A stretch of DNA of 14,957 bases, taken from assembly GCA_003731675.1 (NCBI GenBank), contig RCNQ01000185.1, positions 1 to 14,957 on the forward strand, written 5' to 3'. Made by a program: the position numbers and the translations under genes. Numbering within the stretch: position 1 is the stretch's first letter; each line of letters opens with the position of its first letter. The notes below the pieces were generated by a model. It did no database searches, had not been told where the DNA came from, and saw only the letters and a list, made by a program, of their open reading frames with translations. Shown in pieces: positions 12,853 to 14,957 of the stretch. The DNA comes from Bacteroidetes/Chlorobi group bacterium ChocPot_Mid. GTDB taxonomy: Bacteria; Bacteroidota; Ignavibacteria; Kapaibacteriales; UBA2268.

Positions 12853-14064
12853 ATGAAGTCTTGTGAATCTGTCTTTCCAAACGTTCGGATACCCTACGGA
12901 ACATGGGGTAGCAGCTATTTTCCAGCATGGCAAATGTCTGCTCTGGCTGAAGTTAACATCGGACAATTTGCCGGTGAATCAATGAGTCGTATATTAAATA
13001 AAAGAAAAGTTAAACAAAATCAAATTGATTACCTGATAACAGGTTCTACAATTCCATGGCATTGGAAATTCTGGAACTCTCCTTTTGTTGCATCGTGTGC
13101 TGGTCATAGAATTCCCGGACATCATATCGAACAGGCATGTGCAACAGGGTTGCAGGCAATTATTGTTGCAGCATCGAATGTTCAAATAAAAGCAAGTGAA
13201 GTTGCGGGTGTTTTAACGTTTGACAGAACCAGCGACTCTCCAGTCGGAGTATTTCCCGAGAGAAGAACTTATGAACGCACTCATGCACTCTCAGATGTCT
13301 GGGACAATTTCGGCTTCGACCCTGCAACCGGTGGTGCCATGTTAACTACAGCAGGGGCAACAGCAAGAAAATATAAAATCGAAAAAGCTGAAGTTGATGA
13401 TATTGCTTACTTCAGACATCAACAATATTTCAATGCACTCGAATCAGGATTTTTAAATCGTGTTCTTGTACCTCTTGAAGTGCTGAACGTTCAGGGAAAA
13501 GTTATGGGTACTGTTGATTCAGATTTAGGTGTAAGGAAGCTTACTATCGAAGCACTAAATGCGATGCGGGAACTTGATTCCTGTGTTACTGGTGGAACTC
13601 AGACTCATGCTTCTGACGGAATGGCAACTATGATAGTTACGAACAAAGAAAGAGTAAAGGAATTTTCTCTGCAACCCGAAATTGATATTCAGATTATTGC
13701 AAAAGTCGAACACAGAACATTGAACGGACTGATGCCTGAAGCACCGGCATTTGCTGTTCAAAAGATATTAACTCAAACAGGATTAACATTAAATGATATG
13801 GTAGTAGTAAAAAATCATAACCCATTCGCTGTCAATGACGCAATTTTCGGAAAGATTTTTAATTACGACTGGCATAAAATGAATAATACAGGTTGTCCGC
13901 TTGTTTGGGGACATCCCCAAGGTCCGACATTGACAAGAGTAACAATGGAAGCACTCGAGGAAGCAGTTGACAAAGGAGGAGGATATGTTCTCATCTTTGG
14001 GTGTGCTGCAGGTGATGTTGGAATCGCAGGAATATTTAAAGTATCCAACGGAGGTGCGTTATGA
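12853..14064 (+). CDS. thiolase-superfamily protein, SCP2-type active site
   Basis: This is a 403-residue thiolase-fold protein distinct from the classical thiolase in the window. Nucleophile Cys96 is in EQACATGLQA, His354 in VWGHPQGPT, and Cys384 in FGCAAGDVG. The classical NEAF motif is replaced by HNPF (322-325), with His at the position used in SCP2-type thiolases (HDCF). The GGxxxxGHP loop reads NNTGCPLVWGHP and the usual CGGGG is CAAGD, so the active-site floor differs. It should act on 3-ketoacyl-CoA, perhaps branched or cyclic, but the substrate is unknown. The start is ATG at 12853 with GGAG six bases upstream. Its TGA overlaps the next ATG (ATGA), showing coupling to the dehydrogenase that would make its substrate. 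Confidence 0.87.
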   Translation: MKSCESVFPNVRIPYGTWGSSYFPAWQMSALAEVNIGQFAGESMSRILNKRKVKQNQIDYLITGSTIPWHWKFWNSPFVASCAGHRIPGHHIEQACATGLQAIIVAASNVQIKASEVAGVLTFDRTSDSPVGVFPERRTYERTHALSDVWDNFGFDPATGGAMLTTAGATARKYKIEKAEVDDIAYFRHQQYFNALESGFLNRVLVPLEVLNVQGKVMGTVDSDLGVRKLTIEALNAMRELDSCVTGGTQTHASDGMATMIVTNKERVKEFSLQPEIDIQIIAKVEHRTLNGLMPEAPAFAVQKILTQTGLTLNDMVVVKNHNPFAVNDAIFGKIFNYDWHKMNNTGCPLVWGHPQGPTLTRVTMEALEEAVDKGGGYVLIFGCAAGDVGIAGIFKVSNGGAL

Positions 14065-14957
14065 ATAAATCTATGAGAAAATCAACTTTGGAAACTTTAG
14101 GTCTTGGTTCAGTACTTGATATATTTCAACGTGGACAATTACCTGTTGATACAGATACTCTAATTGATAAAATATTCGGTGACAAAAATAATCGTGGTGC
14201 TATTGTAATCTCAGGGGCAAAGGGAATTGTAGGTGCGGGTAAAATGATGCAACTCGGTGTTCGATTGATGGACTTCGGCATTCCACTCGTTGGTCTTGAT
14301 ATGGGTGGAGCATCTGATGGACTCAGCTTCCAGTACCAGGGGCTGGTATCATCATTTGGCAAAACACTAGCAGATAAAATTATGTCTAATGTTGTCATTT
14401 TCAATTACAATGGAAAAAGCTTACCAAAGCACCTTTCAGCATTCAAACCAAAGTTTTTACTTGAAGCTATCCCTGAAAATCTTGAACTGAAAAAAGCACA
14501 TTACAAATTATTCCAGGAATCCTTTCCTGAAATCGAAATTAAATCAGTTACTTCTGGTTTCCCTATGTCAGCTCTTGGTGTAGGTATTGCACACCCTGCT
14601 TTCCCGCATCAAATCAATAAAGTATGGGAAATGATTGAAGAAAAGCCTTCAGATATAACAAAACTCTTTTGGTCATTGGGTATGATTCCAATGCAAATGT
14701 CGGACAACTGGTCTTTTGTACTTGACGTACTTTTTTGCGGATTAACATTATCAGCTACGAGATATCACGAATCAAGTAACATGCCTTTCTGGAAAATCGA
14801 CAAATACGTCAGAAAACTTTTAGGTCCAAATCCTTTCAGGGCACATGATGTTATTGGTGCGAAAGGTGCAAACTACCTGACATGGTCTTGTCTGAACGAT
14901 CTTAGCAAACATTACGGTGATTTATACACACCAACTGATACTCTTGTTGAACGAAAA
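14061..14957 (+). CDS. 3-hydroxyacyl-CoA dehydrogenase family protein, cut by the window end
   Basis: This is an open frame of 299 codons with no stop before the window end; ATG at 14061 overlaps the thiolase stop. An N-terminal Rossmann region has SGAKGIVGAGK (51-61), a GxxGxxG variant of the usual GxGxxG, and an acidic end to the second strand (LVGLDM). EAIPENLELKK (135-145) matches the conserved EAVPExxxxK stretch of 3-hydroxyacyl-CoA dehydrogenases. His168 in GIAHPAFP and Glu180 in INKVWE are spaced 12 residues apart, as in the catalytic His-Glu dyad of the family. The C-terminal helical domain (about 200-285) fits the family's dimer domain. Family members are about 280-320 residues, so little is missing. 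It would oxidise a 3-hydroxyacyl-CoA with NAD for the adjoining thiolase. About 45 residues precede the Rossmann strand, longer than usual. Confidence 0.78.
   Translation, partial: MNKSMRKSTLETLGLGSVLDIFQRGQLPVDTDTLIDKIFGDKNNRGAIVISGAKGIVGAGKMMQLGVRLMDFGIPLVGLDMGGASDGLSFQYQGLVSSFGKTLADKIMSNVVIFNYNGKSLPKHLSAFKPKFLLEAIPENLELKKAHYKLFQESFPEIEIKSVTSGFPMSALGVGIAHPAFPHQINKVWEMIEEKPSDITKLFWSLGMIPMQMSDNWSFVLDVLFCGLTLSATRYHESSNMPFWKIDKYVRKLLGPNPFRAHDVIGAKGANYLTWSCLNDLSKHYGDLYTPTDTLVERK

Overview
The window looks like a catabolic gene cluster from an AT-rich anaerobic bacterium. Intergenic DNA is very A+T-rich, and several genes carry good Shine-Dalgarno sites (AAGGAG, GGAG, AAAGGA). The phylum cannot be fixed from the sequence. 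The low GC and AT-repeat-rich spacers would suit Bacteroidota/Ignavibacteriota-like bacteria, but this is a guess. Its core is an ATP-dependent (class I) benzoyl-CoA reductase of the bzd subtype, so the organism probably degrades aromatic compounds anaerobically.

Layout. Twelve genes lie on the minus strand and read from about 12.5 kb down to the left edge: a short-chain dehydrogenase; a classical thiolase; bzdN, bzdO, bzdP and bzdQ (the two HgdB-family catalytic subunits, then the two ASKHA ATPase subunits); a 2[4Fe-4S] ferredoxin (bzdM-like); an 848-residue iron-sulfur flavoprotein (bzdV-like) joining a NuoG-like N-terminus to a GltD-like NAD(P)H oxidoreductase; an unrecognised 72-residue protein; a third ATPase activator; a third, apparently unpaired HgdB-family protein; and the CoA-binding half of an ADP-forming acyl-CoA synthetase, which stops 5 bases from the window edge where its family normally continues. 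Across a 349-bp AT-rich divergent region, two plus-strand genes run off the right edge: an SCP2-type thiolase and a 3-hydroxyacyl-CoA dehydrogenase.

How it may work (inference). The flavoprotein would pass electrons from NAD(P)H to the ferredoxin. The BzdP/BzdQ ATPase would drive ferredoxin electrons into BzdN/BzdO, which dearomatises benzoyl-CoA or a close analogue. The two dehydrogenase/thiolase pairs would act in downstream beta-oxidation. No ring hydratase or ring-opening hydrolase is visible, so they must lie outside the window or be different here. The small protein, activator and lone HgdB-family protein form a second ATP-driven reductase or dehydratase module of unknown substrate; this is the least explained part.

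Regulation. The plus-strand promoter has a perfect -10, and a perfect 9-bp inverted repeat with a 2-bp spacer lies directly upstream of its -35, a strong operator candidate. A sigma70-like promoter faces the other way before the short-chain dehydrogenase. A 13-bp perfect stem-loop separates the lone activator gene from its HgdB-family partner, and two different 7-bp tandem repeats flank the bzdV-like gene. I saw no rRNA, tRNA, CRISPR array, transposase or phage gene.
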